Notes: a model not told the origin generated them from the letters alone. DNA of 64,000 nucleotides from Oceanobacillus halophilus (GCF_003628505.1 NZ_RBZP01000001.1:496001-560000), one strand, 5' to 3'; positions 46,359-56,165 are shown, numbered from the stretch's first letter. Numbers and translations: made by a program.

Positions 46359-47456
46359 TTATTTCTTCCTACTTAAGATATGGTGTTCATTTCTAATAAA
46401 CTGTCTTCTAGAGGCTTGAACTGATTTTATTCTCTCTTCAGCCATCCGATCTGCCGCTACATAAGTAGGGATATTTTCCTGTTTGGAAATATCAAAAACT
46501 CGTTGTAAATTATCATAAATAATTTCTACTTTTTTCATGACCCTTTCCCGGTTATACCCATTTAATTCATCTGCTACATTAATAACACCTGCAGCATTAA
46601 TGATATAATCAGGAGCGTATATGATTCCCTTTTCATGAATAGTATCTCCATGTATCGCTGATTTTAACTGGTTATTCGCTGATCCCGCAATTACTTTTGC
46701 TCTAATTCGATTAATCGTTTCATCATTAATCGTAGCACCTAGTGCACAAGGTGAGTAAATATCGCACTCTGTATCATAAATATCTTCTGGTTCAACTGCC
46801 GTAGCATCAAAAGCATCTATTGCACGTTTTACTGCTTCTTTATTAATATCCGTAACAATCAACTTGGCCCCTTCTTTATGCAAGTGCTCACACAATGAAT
46901 AAGCTACACTACCAACCCCTTGGACAGCTATAACTTTCCCTTCCAACGAATCATCTCCAAATGCTTCCTTTGCTGAAGCCTTCATCCCCATATAAACACC
47001 ATAAGCAGTAATAGGAGAAGGGTTTCCAGATGAACCGAAAGCAGGTGAAACGCCCGTGACAAAATCTGTTTCTGTATGAATTAAATCCATGTCTTCTACA
47101 GTTGTTCCAACATCCTCAGCAGTAATGTATCGTCCATTTAAACTTTGAATATAGCGTCCAAACGCACGGAACAATTCTGGATTTTTGTCTTTTTTAGGAT
47201 CGCCTATAATAACTGTTTTTCCTCCACCTAAATTAAGTCCTGCTGCTGCATTCTTATATGTCATTCCTTTTGCAAGCCTTAAAGCATCTTCTATGGCATC
47301 CTCTTCTGACTTATATGTCCACATTCTAGTACCACCTAATGCGGGTCCTAATGTTGTATCATGAATAGCGATAATAGCCTTTAAACCTGAATTTTTATCC
47401 TGACAAAAAACAACTTGCTCATAATCATATTTCTCCATCTCTACAAAAATACTCAT
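46359..47456 (-). CDS. bcd: Leucine (branched-chain amino acid) dehydrogenase
   Basis: NAD-dependent oxidative deamination of leucine, valine and isoleucine. 365 residues; glycine-rich substrate site [10 protein letters not shown], catalytic K80 in [18 protein letters not shown] motif [15 protein letters not shown], and C-terminal [13 protein letters not shown]. First gene after the sigma-54 promoter; ptb and buk, which flank bcd in B. subtilis, are absent. Confidence 0.94.
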   Translation of the reverse strand: MSIFVEMEKYDYEQVVFCQDKNSGLKAIIAIHDTTLGPALGGTRMWTYKSEEDAIEDALRLAKGMTYKNAAAGLNLGGGKTVIIGDPKKDKNPELFRAFGRYIQSLNGRYITAEDVGTTVEDMDLIHTETDFVTGVSPAFGSSGNPSPITAYGVYMGMKASAKEAFGDDSLEGKVIAVQGVGSVAYSLCEHLHKEGAKLIVTDINKEAVKRAIDAFDATAVEPEDIYDTECDIYSPCALGATINDETINRIRAKVIAGSANNQLKSAIHGDTIHEKGIIYAPDYIINAAGVINVADELNGYNRERVMKKVEIIYDNLQRVFDISKQENIPTYVAADRMAEERIKSVQASRRQFIRNEHHILSRKK

Positions 47457-47514
47457 GTTAAATCCCCCTATTCATTGTATCTTGCTGTAAATAATATTCT
47501 CCCATTATCACGTA

Positions 47515-47530
47515 TGCAAAATTCGTGCCA
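47515..47530 (-). promoter_or_regulatory. Sigma-54 (SigL) promoter of the bkd operon
   Basis: On the minus strand TGGCACGAATTTTGCA, that is TGGCAC-N5-TTGCA, a full match to the -24/-12 consensus, about 58 bases before bcd. The adjacent bkdR encodes the cognate type of activator. Confidence 0.9.
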
Positions 47531-47541
47531 AAACACCAATC

Positions 47542-47557
47542 ATTGAAAGCGCTTTAT
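47542..47557 (-). promoter_or_regulatory. cre-like site between activator site and promoter
   Basis: On the minus strand ATAAAGCGCTTTCAAT, one mismatch to the CcpA consensus WTGNAANCGNWNNCAW. It lies between the palindrome and the -24 element, where bound CcpA could interfere with activator contact (inference). Confidence 0.5.
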
Positions 47558-47569
47558 TTATTGTGTTTT

Positions 47570-47593
47570 TAGTTTGCAAATTCTTGCAAACTA
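47570..47593. promoter_or_regulatory. Upstream activator palindrome, probable BkdR site
   Basis: TAGTTTGCAA, 4 bases, TTGCAAACTA: a perfect 10-4-10 inverted repeat about 40 bases upstream of the -24 element and just beyond the bkdR stop. Confidence 0.65.
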
Positions 47594-47613
47594 GCAAGAT
47601 TTTGCATGCATTT

Positions 47614-49662
47614 CTATTCTAACTGATATTTTTCAATTTTATAATATAAATTTCTTATAGATATATTTAATGACTTTGCAGTTTTGGTTTTATTGAAGTT
47701 ATTCTGCTTATAATGTCTTAAAATATATTCTTTTTCATAACGTTCCATCGCTTCCTGAAGCGGAATATTTGAATATAATTCTTTTGGATGTTTAGTGCTT
47801 GTAGAAGAACGATTGTCTAGTTCAGGAATATGTTCTTCTCTTATGATTTCCTCGTTCATATCTAAATAAATCATCGTTCTTCCAATAACGTTTTCCAATT
47901 CTCTTACATTACCTGGCCAATGATAATACTTTAGCTTCTGCAATGCTCCTTCATCAATACCTTGTACATTTCTTCCATAATCCTGATTAATCTTGTGAAT
48001 GATGTGAATAATTAATTCTGGTAAATCACTAATTCTTTCTTTTAATGAAGGAATATAAATTGGTAATCTAGTTAGACGATAATACAAATCTTCTCTGAAT
48101 TTTTTATTCATGATTGCTTTTTCGAGGTTGATGTTAGTAGCTGCAATTACTCGAGCATCAATTAGAATAGGTTTTGTCCCGCCTACACGTACAATTTCAT
48201 GCTCCTGCAACACCCTTAATAGTTTTGCCTGCATACTTAATGACAGTTCACCAATTTCGTCTAAGAAGATACTGCCATGATTCGCTTCTTCAAACAAACC
48301 CTTTTTTCCACCAGTTCTTGCTCCTGAAAAAGCTCCTTCTTCATAACCAAACAATTCACTCTCTAATATACTCTCAGCAATAGCAGCACAATTAACACGG
48401 ATAAATTTTCCTTTACTTCTGTCACTCTCATTATGAATGGCATGTGCAAAAAGTTCCTTACCTGTCCCGGAATCACCTCTAAGTAATACGGTTGCTGGAG
48501 TCTTCGCACCAACTTTGGCCTGTTCTAATGCAAGAGTCATTTCTGGAGAACTTCCAATAATATCATCAAAGGTATATTTTGCCTCCAGATTTCGAATGAT
48601 TTGTCGAGCACGTTTCAATTCTGAGGTTAAAGATTTAATCTCTGTTACATCATGAAGGACTCCAACACTTCCCTTGACTTCCCCCTTTACAATTACCGGA
48701 GCAACGTTGACTACTACGTCTTTCTTCTTTGGTCCTACTTTCATACGGACCCCTCGGACTCTTTTCTTTGTTTCGAGCACTTTCATATGCATGCTTTCAC
48801 CCTCAGAAATATCAGTGGTAGCTGGTTTGCCTATAACATCCTTCTCTGTTAAACCAGTGATTCGGGAGTAGGCAGGGTTAATCATTAAACCATTTCCCTT
48901 TTTATCCACAACACTTATAGCTTCATTAGATGATTTAATAATAGCCTCTAACATCGTTTTAATTTCATTTAAGTCTGTATTTTCCTCTGCTAGTTTGATA
49001 ACTTCTGTAATGTCTTTGAAAACTGCAAATGCACCAATTAATTCATTTTCTCCATTGATTACAGGGATTCTTGTCGTGATAACCTGTTTTCCGTTATCTA
49101 GTTGAAACTTTTTATTTACTTCCTTTTCCTTTGATAACAGAACATTTGGAAGTCTGGTTTTATTAATTACTTTTTCGATGGATTTTCCTTCAAAGTTAAT
49201 TTTGGGATAACCAATAATTTCTACGGCACTATCGTTAACAAACTGTACTATTCCATTCTTGTCAACAATAATCATTCCATCACGAATATGACTCAAAATT
49301 AATTCCTGATTTTTCGACTGTTGTCTAACCTTTTGCAACAAGGATTCCTTCTCGTTAAATAATTCTGAGATTATATAGGCTACACTTCCAGGAATTACTA
49401 CAGTTTTACCCATACTTTGTTCAATGAGATTCTCCAGGACTTTTTCATCCCCAGTGGCTTCAATAATAATATCGATGTCTTTATGTATCCATTTTTCCCA
49501 ATGGAAGTCTGATGGCACATGGAACTTTTTTGCTAGTTCAAAACCTGTAGCATATTTATTTTTATCAATCATAGCCACAACTTTCATGCTTTTTGTGGCA
49601 TGCAATAGTTTAAAAAGTATACTTCCCCCTTTTCCTGCGCCCACTATAAGGATTCTTTTCAT
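47614..49662 (-). CDS. bkdR: Sigma-54-dependent activator BkdR
   Basis: Enhancer-binding protein that activates the bkd operon with SigL. About 682 residues from ATG 49662 (GGAGGGG upstream). Layout: N-terminal Rossmann-like domain (ILIVGAGKGGSILFKLL, 1-110), two PAS domains (about 120-230 and 245-345), AAA+ domain (about 365-600) with Walker A GDSGTGKE, the sigma-54 contact loop GAFSGA (a known variant of GAFTGA) and SIFLDEIGEL, then a Fis-type helix-turn-helix (TAKSLNISIRNLYYKI). Effector unknown from sequence. Confidence 0.92.
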   Translation of the reverse strand: MKRILIVGAGKGGSILFKLLHATKSMKVVAMIDKNKYATGFELAKKFHVPSDFHWEKWIHKDIDIIIEATGDEKVLENLIEQSMGKTVVIPGSVAYIISELFNEKESLLQKVRQQSKNQELILSHIRDGMIIVDKNGIVQFVNDSAVEIIGYPKINFEGKSIEKVINKTRLPNVLLSKEKEVNKKFQLDNGKQVITTRIPVINGENELIGAFAVFKDITEVIKLAEENTDLNEIKTMLEAIIKSSNEAISVVDKKGNGLMINPAYSRITGLTEKDVIGKPATTDISEGESMHMKVLETKKRVRGVRMKVGPKKKDVVVNVAPVIVKGEVKGSVGVLHDVTEIKSLTSELKRARQIIRNLEAKYTFDDIIGSSPEMTLALEQAKVGAKTPATVLLRGDSGTGKELFAHAIHNESDRSKGKFIRVNCAAIAESILESELFGYEEGAFSGARTGGKKGLFEEANHGSIFLDEIGELSLSMQAKLLRVLQEHEIVRVGGTKPILIDARVIAATNINLEKAIMNKKFREDLYYRLTRLPIYIPSLKERISDLPELIIHIIHKINQDYGRNVQGIDEGALQKLKYYHWPGNVRELENVIGRTMIYLDMNEEIIREEHIPELDNRSSTSTKHPKELYSNIPLQEAMERYEKEYILRHYKQNNFNKTKTAKSLNISIRNLYYKIEKYQLE

Positions 49663-49899
49663 CCCACCCCTCCTTGCAACATCTTGCATGTTTTTATCAT
49701 ACGGTATTCTGCATAAATTAGCAAAGGACTTCCATACTATTTTTAATCTTTATTATATTTTTCATAAGAAAAACAATTACCTAGTTAAGATTATTGTATC
49801 CGACATAAAGATGATTTCTTCGTTTGCAAGGCTCCTCCTTCGTTTTTATAACCATTGTTTGTTATACTATTATTGAAAACGTATGGAGAGGTTACTAAC

Positions 49900-50160
49900 A
49901 TGAAAATTATTGCCTTCATTTTACTGCTGATACCTGGATTAGTTGCAGTGTTTGGGATTAAATTAATGCGCGATGCTTTATTTGCGGAGTATTATTCTTT
50001 CTTAATTAATTCTGGTATTCAATTTTCTGCAGGGCTTGTACTTTTTATTTTAGGCTTTGCTTTTATCGGTGGTTTCATTGTTTATAGAGACAGAAAAAAT
50101 AAGTATCAAGCGATTCCCGATAACAAGCAAAAAGAACTTAAATCTAAAGAAAAGTTTTAG
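49900..50160 (+). CDS. yqzF: DUF2627 membrane protein (YqzF)
   Basis: 86 residues with two membrane segments (about 3-22 and 42-66) and a basic lysine-rich tail. Size, position beside bkdR and opening MKIIAFILLLIPGLVAVFGI fit the YqzF/DUF2627 family; function unknown. Start 49900 after GAGAGG. Divergent from bkdR and followed by its own terminator. Confidence 0.85.
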   Translation: MKIIAFILLLIPGLVAVFGIKLMRDALFAEYYSFLINSGIQFSAGLVLFILGFAFIGGFIVYRDRKNKYQAIPDNKQKELKSKEKF

Positions 50161-50198
50161 AAGATGGACAAAAATATTGCCATCTTTTTTTCTTTTTT
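50159..50198 (+). terminator. Terminator of yqzF
   Basis: AAGATGG (50161-50167) pairs with CCATCTT (50180-50186), followed by a long T-rich run to 50198. Confidence 0.85.
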
Positions 50199-50262
50199 AA
50201 TAGATAAATAGAATTTTTATGTTATTATAAAAACTAATCAACCAAATCAGGGGGATAAATGA

Positions 50263-51609
50263 ATGAAAGTAGCAAAATTCGGTGGAAGTTCAGTTGCTAA
50301 TGCAACTCAAATTAAAAAAGTTGGAGAAATTATTAATAGTGATCCGGAGCGTAAATTTATTGTTGTTTCAGCTCCTGGTAAACGAAATGATAATGATTTC
50401 AAAATGACAGATATGCTTATTAATATGGGTAATGCCTATATCCAAGATGAATCATATGAAGAGTATTACTCTATTGTAATGGAACGATTTAAGGAAATAA
50501 TTGAGGGTTTAGACCTCCCTTCTTCGTTAATAGCAGAGGTTGAACATACAATAAAATCTACACTTGTACAAGATGTTGATGATAATCTGAAAATGGATTC
50601 TATAAAAGCACTAGGTGAGGATAATAATGCAAAAATTATTAGTGCTTATTTAAAAGAACTAGGATTAACTGCTCATTACATAAACCCAAAAGAAGCAGGT
50701 ATTCTTTTGAGTGACGAGCCCGGAAATGCGCAAATTTTACCAGAAAGCTTTGCAAAACTGTATAGTTTACGAGAAAAAGATGGAATCTTAGTTATACCTG
50801 GATTTTTTGGTTATTCAAATGATGGAAAGTTAGTAACTTTTTCCAGAGGCGGATCAGACATTACAGGTTCTATTGTGGCTGCAGGAGTCGAAGCAAGCTT
50901 ATACGAAAACTTTACCGATGTTAATTCGGTTTATTCAGTCAATCCAACTATTGTGGACAATCCAAAAGAAATCACTGTACTAACTTATAAAGAAATGCGT
51001 GAATTGTCCTATGCTGGCTTTTCGGTATTTCACGATGAAGCATTAATTCCAGCTATTAAAGCTAAAATACCAGTGTGTATAAAAAATACGAACAACCCAG
51101 AAGCAAAAGGTACTTTAATCCTTGCAGAAAGAGAATTAAATGGCCAGTGTGTATCAGGTATTGCTAGTGATACAGGTTTCTGCAGTTTATATGTTAGCAA
51201 ATACTTAATGAACCGAGAAGTTGGTTTTGGACGAAAGTTATTAAACATTTTAGAGGACGAAGGAATCTCATTTGAGCATGCACCATCTGGGATTGATGAC
51301 ATGTCAGTAATTATTAGGGAATCACAATTCACTCCAGAAACGGAAGAAACCGTTATTATGCGAATTAATGAGGAATTACATCCTGACACTGTAAGTCTGC
51401 AGAGAGGAATAGCCGTTATCATGGTTGTTGGTGAAGGCCTTGTTAATACTATTGGAGTTGCACAACAAGCAACATCTGCATTTGCAAAAGCAAATGTGAA
51501 TATTGAAATGATCAACCAAGGCTCTTCAGAGGTGTCCATGATGTTTGGAGTTCAAGCTATCGATATGGACAAAGCCATTCGCTCTTTATATAATGCGTTT
51601 TTTGATTGA
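50263..51609 (+). CDS. Aspartate kinase (YclM/class III type)
   Basis: Phosphorylates aspartate, first step towards lysine, threonine and methionine. 448 residues: kinase domain with KFGGSSVANATQI (4-16), GFFGYSNDGKLVTFSRGGSD and FTDVNSVYSVNP, then two ACT domains (about 300-448) including NIEMINQGSSEVSMMFGV. The single-chain layout and tail match YclM-type isozymes rather than the LysC alpha/beta pair. AGGGGGAT precedes the ATG. No lysine riboswitch lies in the 100-base leader. This gene is not at this place in B. subtilis, so it is an insertion relative to that order. Confidence 0.9.
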   Translation: MKVAKFGGSSVANATQIKKVGEIINSDPERKFIVVSAPGKRNDNDFKMTDMLINMGNAYIQDESYEEYYSIVMERFKEIIEGLDLPSSLIAEVEHTIKSTLVQDVDDNLKMDSIKALGEDNNAKIISAYLKELGLTAHYINPKEAGILLSDEPGNAQILPESFAKLYSLREKDGILVIPGFFGYSNDGKLVTFSRGGSDITGSIVAAGVEASLYENFTDVNSVYSVNPTIVDNPKEITVLTYKEMRELSYAGFSVFHDEALIPAIKAKIPVCIKNTNNPEAKGTLILAERELNGQCVSGIASDTGFCSLYVSKYLMNREVGFGRKLLNILEDEGISFEHAPSGIDDMSVIIRESQFTPETEETVIMRINEELHPDTVSLQRGIAVIMVVGEGLVNTIGVAQQATSAFAKANVNIEMINQGSSEVSMMFGVQAIDMDKAIRSLYNAFFD

Positions 51610-51703
51610 AAATAATGCATGCAATTTGATTAGAATTTACATTAGCTAAACCAAATTTCATTTATGTATGCTATTAATTAATCAGATTATTGTAAGTAAC
51701 AAA

Positions 51704-51738
51704 AAATATTACTGTACGAATCATGTACAGTAATATTT
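51704..51738. terminator. Bidirectional terminator between aspartate kinase and spo0A
   Basis: AAATATTACTGTAC (51704-51717) pairs with GTACAGTAATATTT (51725-51738); T-rich tails on both sides. Confidence 0.85.
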
Positions 51739-51743
51739 TTATT

Positions 51744-52515
51744 TTAACTAGCTTTATGTTCCAAACGCAGTCGATCTGCGACCATTGCAATAAATTCGGA
51801 ATTTGTTGGTTTTGCTTTTGAAATATTAATGGTATAACCAAATAATTGTGAGATTGATTCTATATTCCCCCTGCTCCAAGCAACCTCAATAGCATGCCTA
51901 ATCGCACGCTCTACTCTTGATGATGTGGTATTAAACTTCTTAGCAATAGCAGGATATAGTACCTTTGTTATAGAACCCAAAAGTTCTATATCATTATTAA
52001 ACCATTGTAATGGCTTCTCTTAGATACATATAACCCTTAATATGTGCTGGCACACCAATTTCGTGGATGATGTTTGTAATGCTTGCCTCTAAATCCTGCT
52101 TTTTCTCTTTCTTATTAACCTTTTTCACACTTGAATGGATAACTTGAGTACCCTGTACTTGCCTAATCTGATCTGCCAGGTGATCTAAATCAAATGGTTT
52201 AAGTATAAAATAAGAAGCACCTAAATCTACAGCTTTTTTCATCACTTCTTCCTGACCGAAAGCAGTAAGCATAATTACGTTTGTATCAATTTCATTCTCT
52301 CTGATTGTATTTAAGACAGCTAATCCATCTATATGAGGCATGATGATATCCAAAACCAACACATCCGGCTGTAATTCGTCTAACATTGTTAAACAATCTC
52401 TGCCATTAAATGCAGTACCTATCACATCAATATCATCTTGATCTTCGAAATAATCTTCCATCATTTGAACTAATTCCTTGTTGTCATCGACTAATCCAAC
52501 TGTAATTTTCTTCAA
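51744..52515 (-). pseudogene. spo0A: Stage 0 sporulation response regulator Spo0A, frameshifted as given
   Basis: Master regulator of sporulation. The start is TTG 52515 after AAAGGAGG. The receiver domain is intact (D11, phosphoacceptor D56 in [11 protein letters not shown], lysine in FILKPFD), and the effector domain begins normally ([20 protein letters not shown]). After ITMV the frame hits TAA at 51997. The rest ([20 protein letters not shown] to the usual end [10 protein letters not shown]) is open in the next frame. The minus strand reads GTTTAATAATGAT where GTTTATAATGAT would continue: one extra base at 51997-51998. If real, the DNA-binding helix is lost. The tail is fully conserved, so either the change is very recent or it is a sequencing error. 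Confidence 0.9.
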
Positions 52516-52567
52516 ATAAAGCTCCTCCTTTAATACTTCTGTTGCAATTACATATCCTCTTTAAAAG

Positions 52568-52596
52568 ATATTCTACAAAAAGACTAAATATCCTTT
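52568..52596 (-). promoter_or_regulatory. SigH promoter of spo0A (Ps-like)
   Basis: On the minus strand AAAGGATAT, 11 bases, GTAGAATAT: a full match to RNAGGAWWW-N11-RNNGAATWW, about 53 bases before the spo0A start. Confidence 0.85.
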
Positions 52597-52659
52597 TTTT
52601 TATTTAAAAAGATTCAGTTTTTTTATAATATCTTATCTTTTCTTTAATTTCCTTTAATT

Positions 52660-52699
52660 TTCGACTGAATAAGACAACCATACTGATGTATTTGTCGAA
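52660..52699 (-). promoter_or_regulatory. Candidate Spo0A boxes upstream of the SigH promoter
   Basis: TGTCGAA at 52693-52699 (+ strand) is a perfect 0A box. A second, AGTCGAA on the minus strand (52660-52666), has one mismatch. B. subtilis spo0A is autoregulated through several such boxes at this place. The rest of the 52600-52825 gap is AT-rich and shows nothing I can name. Confidence 0.6.
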
Positions 52700-52825
52700 A
52701 AATATTTATAGCAAATATTTTATATATGATTAAATTATTAGTATAAGAAGCATTATGTATAGATTACGAAATACTTTAATTGAGTATTGTGCGAAACATA
52801 TCGTTCCGGCTCGCTCATACTCGAA

Positions 52826-52874
52826 AATAAAAAGTGATTCGCGTGCAATGTTTTATCACGCGAATCACTTTTTT
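52826..52874 (-). terminator. Terminator of spoIVB
   Basis: AAAAGTGATTCGCGTG (52830-52845) pairs with CACGCGAATCACTTTT (52857-52872), a 16-bp perfect stem; the minus side continues TATTTTC after the T run. The second arm abuts the spoIVB stop. Confidence 0.9.
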
Positions 52875-54168
52875 AACTGGCTTCTTTTTGGTTTTCATAA
52901 ACATCTATACCTGCATCTTGTAACATCCATTCAATATGGACACCATAACCACTGGTTGGGTCATTAACAAAGACATGAGTTACTGCACCAATTACTTTTC
53001 CATCCTGTATGATAGGACTTCCACTCATTCCTTGGACAATTCCGCCTGTTTTGTCTAATAATTCTTCATCCGTAATTTGTATAACCATTCCTTTTGTGGC
53101 TGGGAATTTTTGAGGTACACTGCTTATAATTTCAACGTCATATTCTTGTACTGCTTCTCCTTCGACTACTGTTAAAATTTTAGCAGGACCTTCTTTTACT
53201 TCGTGTGATAATGCAATCGGCATTGGTTTATCATATTTTCCATTCGTTATAGATTTATCCAATTTCCCAAAGATTCCAAAAGGACTATTTTTGGTTATAT
53301 TTCCTATTTTATTTTCTTCTACCGAGAATTTTGCTTGCTTTTCACCAGGAATTCCATTATTTCCTTTTTCTATAGAAGTAACAGATGAGCGAACAATAGT
53401 TCCTTCGTTGATTTCTACTGGTTTCTTCGTGTCCATATCTGAAATCACATGGCCTAATGCTCCATATCTCTTGGACTCAGGCTCATGAAATGTCATGGTT
53501 CCAATTCCAGCGGCAGAATCTCTAATATATAATCCGATTTTATACTCTTTTTCCTTATCATCGAGTATAGGTTCAAGAGTAGTTTCAATCATCTCGTTGC
53601 CTCTCTTTAGTGTTATATTGAGATCTTCGTTATTTTCTCCCGCTTTCACAACATAATCTTTAATTTCGTTCATTTTCTTAATCGATTTTCCATTAATCTT
53701 TACAATAACGTCTCCAACTTTAATTTCAGCTGTTTCACCTGGTGAAATGGTACCATCTGGGGTTTGTACTAGATGATGACCAACTACAAGTACACCAAGT
53801 GTTTGTAATTGAACTCCAATAGATTGCCCTCCAGGAATCACTTTAAGATCCTCGAGTACAGAAAGGTTTACTTTTTTTATTGGAAACCCACTTACTTCAT
53901 ATACTAATTCACTAGTACCAGGTTTAGTTGCGTGAAATACCGACGTATCAATTGCCTGAACAAATTCATTCGTGGTATCAACAGTTACATGTTCACCTAA
54001 ATGAGGCACCTCAATGGGGGCATTTGTACTTGTTGTTACAATTTGATTAGGAATCGAGAAATAATTATTAATTGGGGTTAATAAAGGAACTGCAATTACT
54101 GCAATAAGGAGCATAGCACCTATCCACTGTCTTAATGTATTCAGTTGCGGCTTTTTCAAATAGTTCAC
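52873..54168 (-). CDS. spoIVB: SpoIVB serine peptidase
   Basis: Forespore-secreted S55-family protease that triggers SigK activation across the intermembrane space by cleaving SpoIVFA. 431 residues: an N-terminal membrane anchor (about 15-32), PDZ domain (about 115-205, with [16 protein letters not shown]) and a peptidase domain with H240 ([10 protein letters not shown]) and catalytic S382 in GMSGSPII. The GTG at 54168 is very close to AAGGAG; a TTG three codons in (54159) has better spacing and may be the true start. Confidence 0.94.
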   Translation of the reverse strand: MNYLKKPQLNTLRQWIGAMLLIAVIAVPLLTPINNYFSIPNQIVTTSTNAPIEVPHLGEHVTVDTTNEFVQAIDTSVFHATKPGTSELVYEVSGFPIKKVNLSVLEDLKVIPGGQSIGVQLQTLGVLVVGHHLVQTPDGTISPGETAEIKVGDVIVKINGKSIKKMNEIKDYVVKAGENNEDLNITLKRGNEMIETTLEPILDDKEKEYKIGLYIRDSAAGIGTMTFHEPESKRYGALGHVISDMDTKKPVEINEGTIVRSSVTSIEKGNNGIPGEKQAKFSVEENKIGNITKNSPFGIFGKLDKSITNGKYDKPMPIALSHEVKEGPAKILTVVEGEAVQEYDVEIISSVPQKFPATKGMVIQITDEELLDKTGGIVQGMSGSPIIQDGKVIGAVTHVFVNDPTSGYGVHIEWMLQDAGIDVYENQKEAS

Positions 54169-54210
54169 TCTCCTTGTGACTAACCCACACCATTATCTAT
54201 CTGTACTTCT

Positions 54211-54239
54211 AATTTGACCTTTCTAAAGAGGTTTTAAAC
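54211..54239 (-). promoter_or_regulatory. Candidate SigF promoter of spoIVB
   Basis: On the minus strand GTTTA, 15 bases, GGTCAAATT. The -10 matches GGNNANANT fully and the -35 matches GYATA at 4 of 5. B. subtilis spoIVB is transcribed in the forespore. Confidence 0.55.
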
Positions 54240-54387
54240 TGGAGAAAGATAAGAAAAGATGTCTATCTTTTCCTGTTAAAAATCATCGTTTGTATGAATA
54301 ATTACTATTCCTACGCGGAATGTTAATTTCAACCATGTTTTAATATGTTATATAAGGGGTTTATTGTTAAAAACTAACTTAAAACAT

Positions 54388-54424
54388 AAAAAAAAGCCAG
54401 ATAGCTTAGTTTCTGACTTTTTTT
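54388..54424 (-). terminator. Terminator of recN
   Basis: AAGTCAGA and TCTGGCTT form the stem (one G-T pair) on the minus strand, followed by eight T; 10 bases beyond the recN stop. Confidence 0.8.
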
Positions 54425-54433
54425 ATAAAATAT

Positions 54434-56143
54434 TCAACTGACATGCATTTTAAATGATGATGCCATATCTAATAATTCTTTTGCGTGCTCAATTGCTGTA
54501 TCTGTAAGCTTGGAACCAGTAATCATTCGACTTAGTTCCTCAATTTGTTCATCTATAGTCAATTCTTTAACTTTTGATTCAGTCCTGTCTTCACGTTGTT
54601 CTTTTTGAATGAATTTATGTGTATCTGCCATTGCAGCTACCTGTGGCAAATGTGTAATACAAAGAACTTGCGAGTTATGAGAAATTTGATGAATTTTTTC
54701 TGCAATTGCCTGAGCTACTCTACCGCTAACCCCGGTATCTACTTCATCAAATATGACACTGGTCACGCCTTGATGTTTAGCAAAAATCTTTTTCAAGACA
54801 AGCATTACTCTTGACAATTCTCCTCCAGAAGCAACTTTATGTAATACCTTTAGTGGCTCACCAGGATTCGTTGAGATTAAAAATTGAACGTGATCAAATC
54901 CATTCTTATGCAATTTAGGTTCATGGTTATCGTTATTCTCCAACTCAAAGGATATAGAAAAGTTTGCTTTCTCTAAATATAAATCCTTAAATTCACTAAT
55001 TACTGCTTTCGTTAACTTTTCGGCAGAATTTTTTCTAATGTCGTGTAACTGCTGTGCTTCAAGTAAAGCATCTTTTTCAATTTCTTCTATTTGCTCTACT
55101 AATGAAGTGAGATGTGTATCTTTATTTGTAATTTCTTCGATTTCTTCTTCAACCTTTGCGGCATACTCCAATATATCATTAACTGTTGGACCATATTTCT
55201 TTTTTAATCGATTAATTTCATTTAGTCTATCTTCAATTTCGTTTAATCGTTCTGGATTATATTGGAGGCTTTCTACTTGGTTTCTTATGTTGTATGTTAA
55301 ATCTTCCAAACTGTAGTAATGATTAGCTAGTTCCTCTGATTTTTTTTCAAGAAATGAGTCAACTTCCGTATTTTCTTCCATAGATAACATTGCTTTATTT
55401 AACCATTCGAGTCCTTTATTTTCACCGTAAAGGGCGTTATAGGCATCCGTTAAAGATGTATATATTCGCTCATAATTAGCTAGAGATTTTCTCTCCTCTT
55501 CCAATAGTTCATCTTCAGCTGGTGATAAGTTCGCCTGTTCAATTTCATTTTTTTGAAACTCCAACAAATCTAAACGATGGGCCATCTCTTGTTCATTCTC
55601 GTTAAGCTGTTTATACCTTTTCTTTAGAGTAGTTAATCTTTCATATAGATATGTATATTCTTCTTTTGCCTTAACCAATTTATGCGGTTCATACATATCA
55701 AGAAATTCTAAGTGATTTTCAGGGTTCATTAATACCTGAGTTTCATGCTGACTATGTATATCAATTAAGGTCTTCCCAAACTCCCTTAAAATGGCTAAAG
55801 TGACTAACTTACTGTTCACTCTACATATACTTTTTCCTGAAGACGTAATCGTTCTTTCAAGAACAACTTGTCCATCTTGTATGTCGACGCCAAACTGCTT
55901 TGCAACCTTGTAAATCGTGTGATTATGGCTGTCAATAGTAAATAATCCTTCTATCTCAGATTTTTTCGTTCCATGACGAACGAATTCTTTAGATCCTCTG
56001 CCACCTGCCAATAATTGAATTGCATCAATGATAATCGATTTACCAGCACCGGTTTCACCTGTAAGCACAGTTAACCCATCGTTAAACGTAATGGCTAGTT
56101 CATTAATAATAGCAAAATCGCGAATTGATAACTCTGTTAACAC
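54434..56143 (-). CDS. recN: DNA repair protein RecN
   Basis: SMC-like ATPase recruited early to double-strand breaks. 569 residues: Walker A GETGAGKSIIID (about 30-41), a long coiled coil (about 155-365), and C-terminal SGGELSRVMLVLKKIF with the Walker B VIFDEVDTGVSG. Start GTG at 56143 after GAGGTGAT. Follows argR closely, as in Bacillus. Confidence 0.96.
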   Translation of the reverse strand: MLTELSIRDFAIINELAITFNDGLTVLTGETGAGKSIIIDAIQLLAGGRGSKEFVRHGTKKSEIEGLFTIDSHNHTIYKVAKQFGVDIQDGQVVLERTITSSGKSICRVNSKLVTLAILREFGKTLIDIHSQHETQVLMNPENHLEFLDMYEPHKLVKAKEEYTYLYERLTTLKKRYKQLNENEQEMAHRLDLLEFQKNEIEQANLSPAEDELLEEERKSLANYERIYTSLTDAYNALYGENKGLEWLNKAMLSMEENTEVDSFLEKKSEELANHYYSLEDLTYNIRNQVESLQYNPERLNEIEDRLNEINRLKKKYGPTVNDILEYAAKVEEEIEEITNKDTHLTSLVEQIEEIEKDALLEAQQLHDIRKNSAEKLTKAVISEFKDLYLEKANFSISFELENNDNHEPKLHKNGFDHVQFLISTNPGEPLKVLHKVASGGELSRVMLVLKKIFAKHQGVTSVIFDEVDTGVSGRVAQAIAEKIHQISHNSQVLCITHLPQVAAMADTHKFIQKEQREDRTESKVKELTIDEQIEELSRMITGSKLTDTAIEHAKELLDMASSFKMHVS

Positions 56144-56165
56144 GATAAATCACCTCGGGTAGACT

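Noticed and set aside
50161-50262. Lysine riboswitch before aspartate kinase
   Set aside because: The leader is only about 100 bases, shorter than the L box aptamer, and contains only the yqzF terminator.
52755-52967. 70-codon + strand frame between spo0A and spoIVB
   Set aside because: It covers the spoIVB terminator hairpin and the end of spoIVB; no ribosome site.
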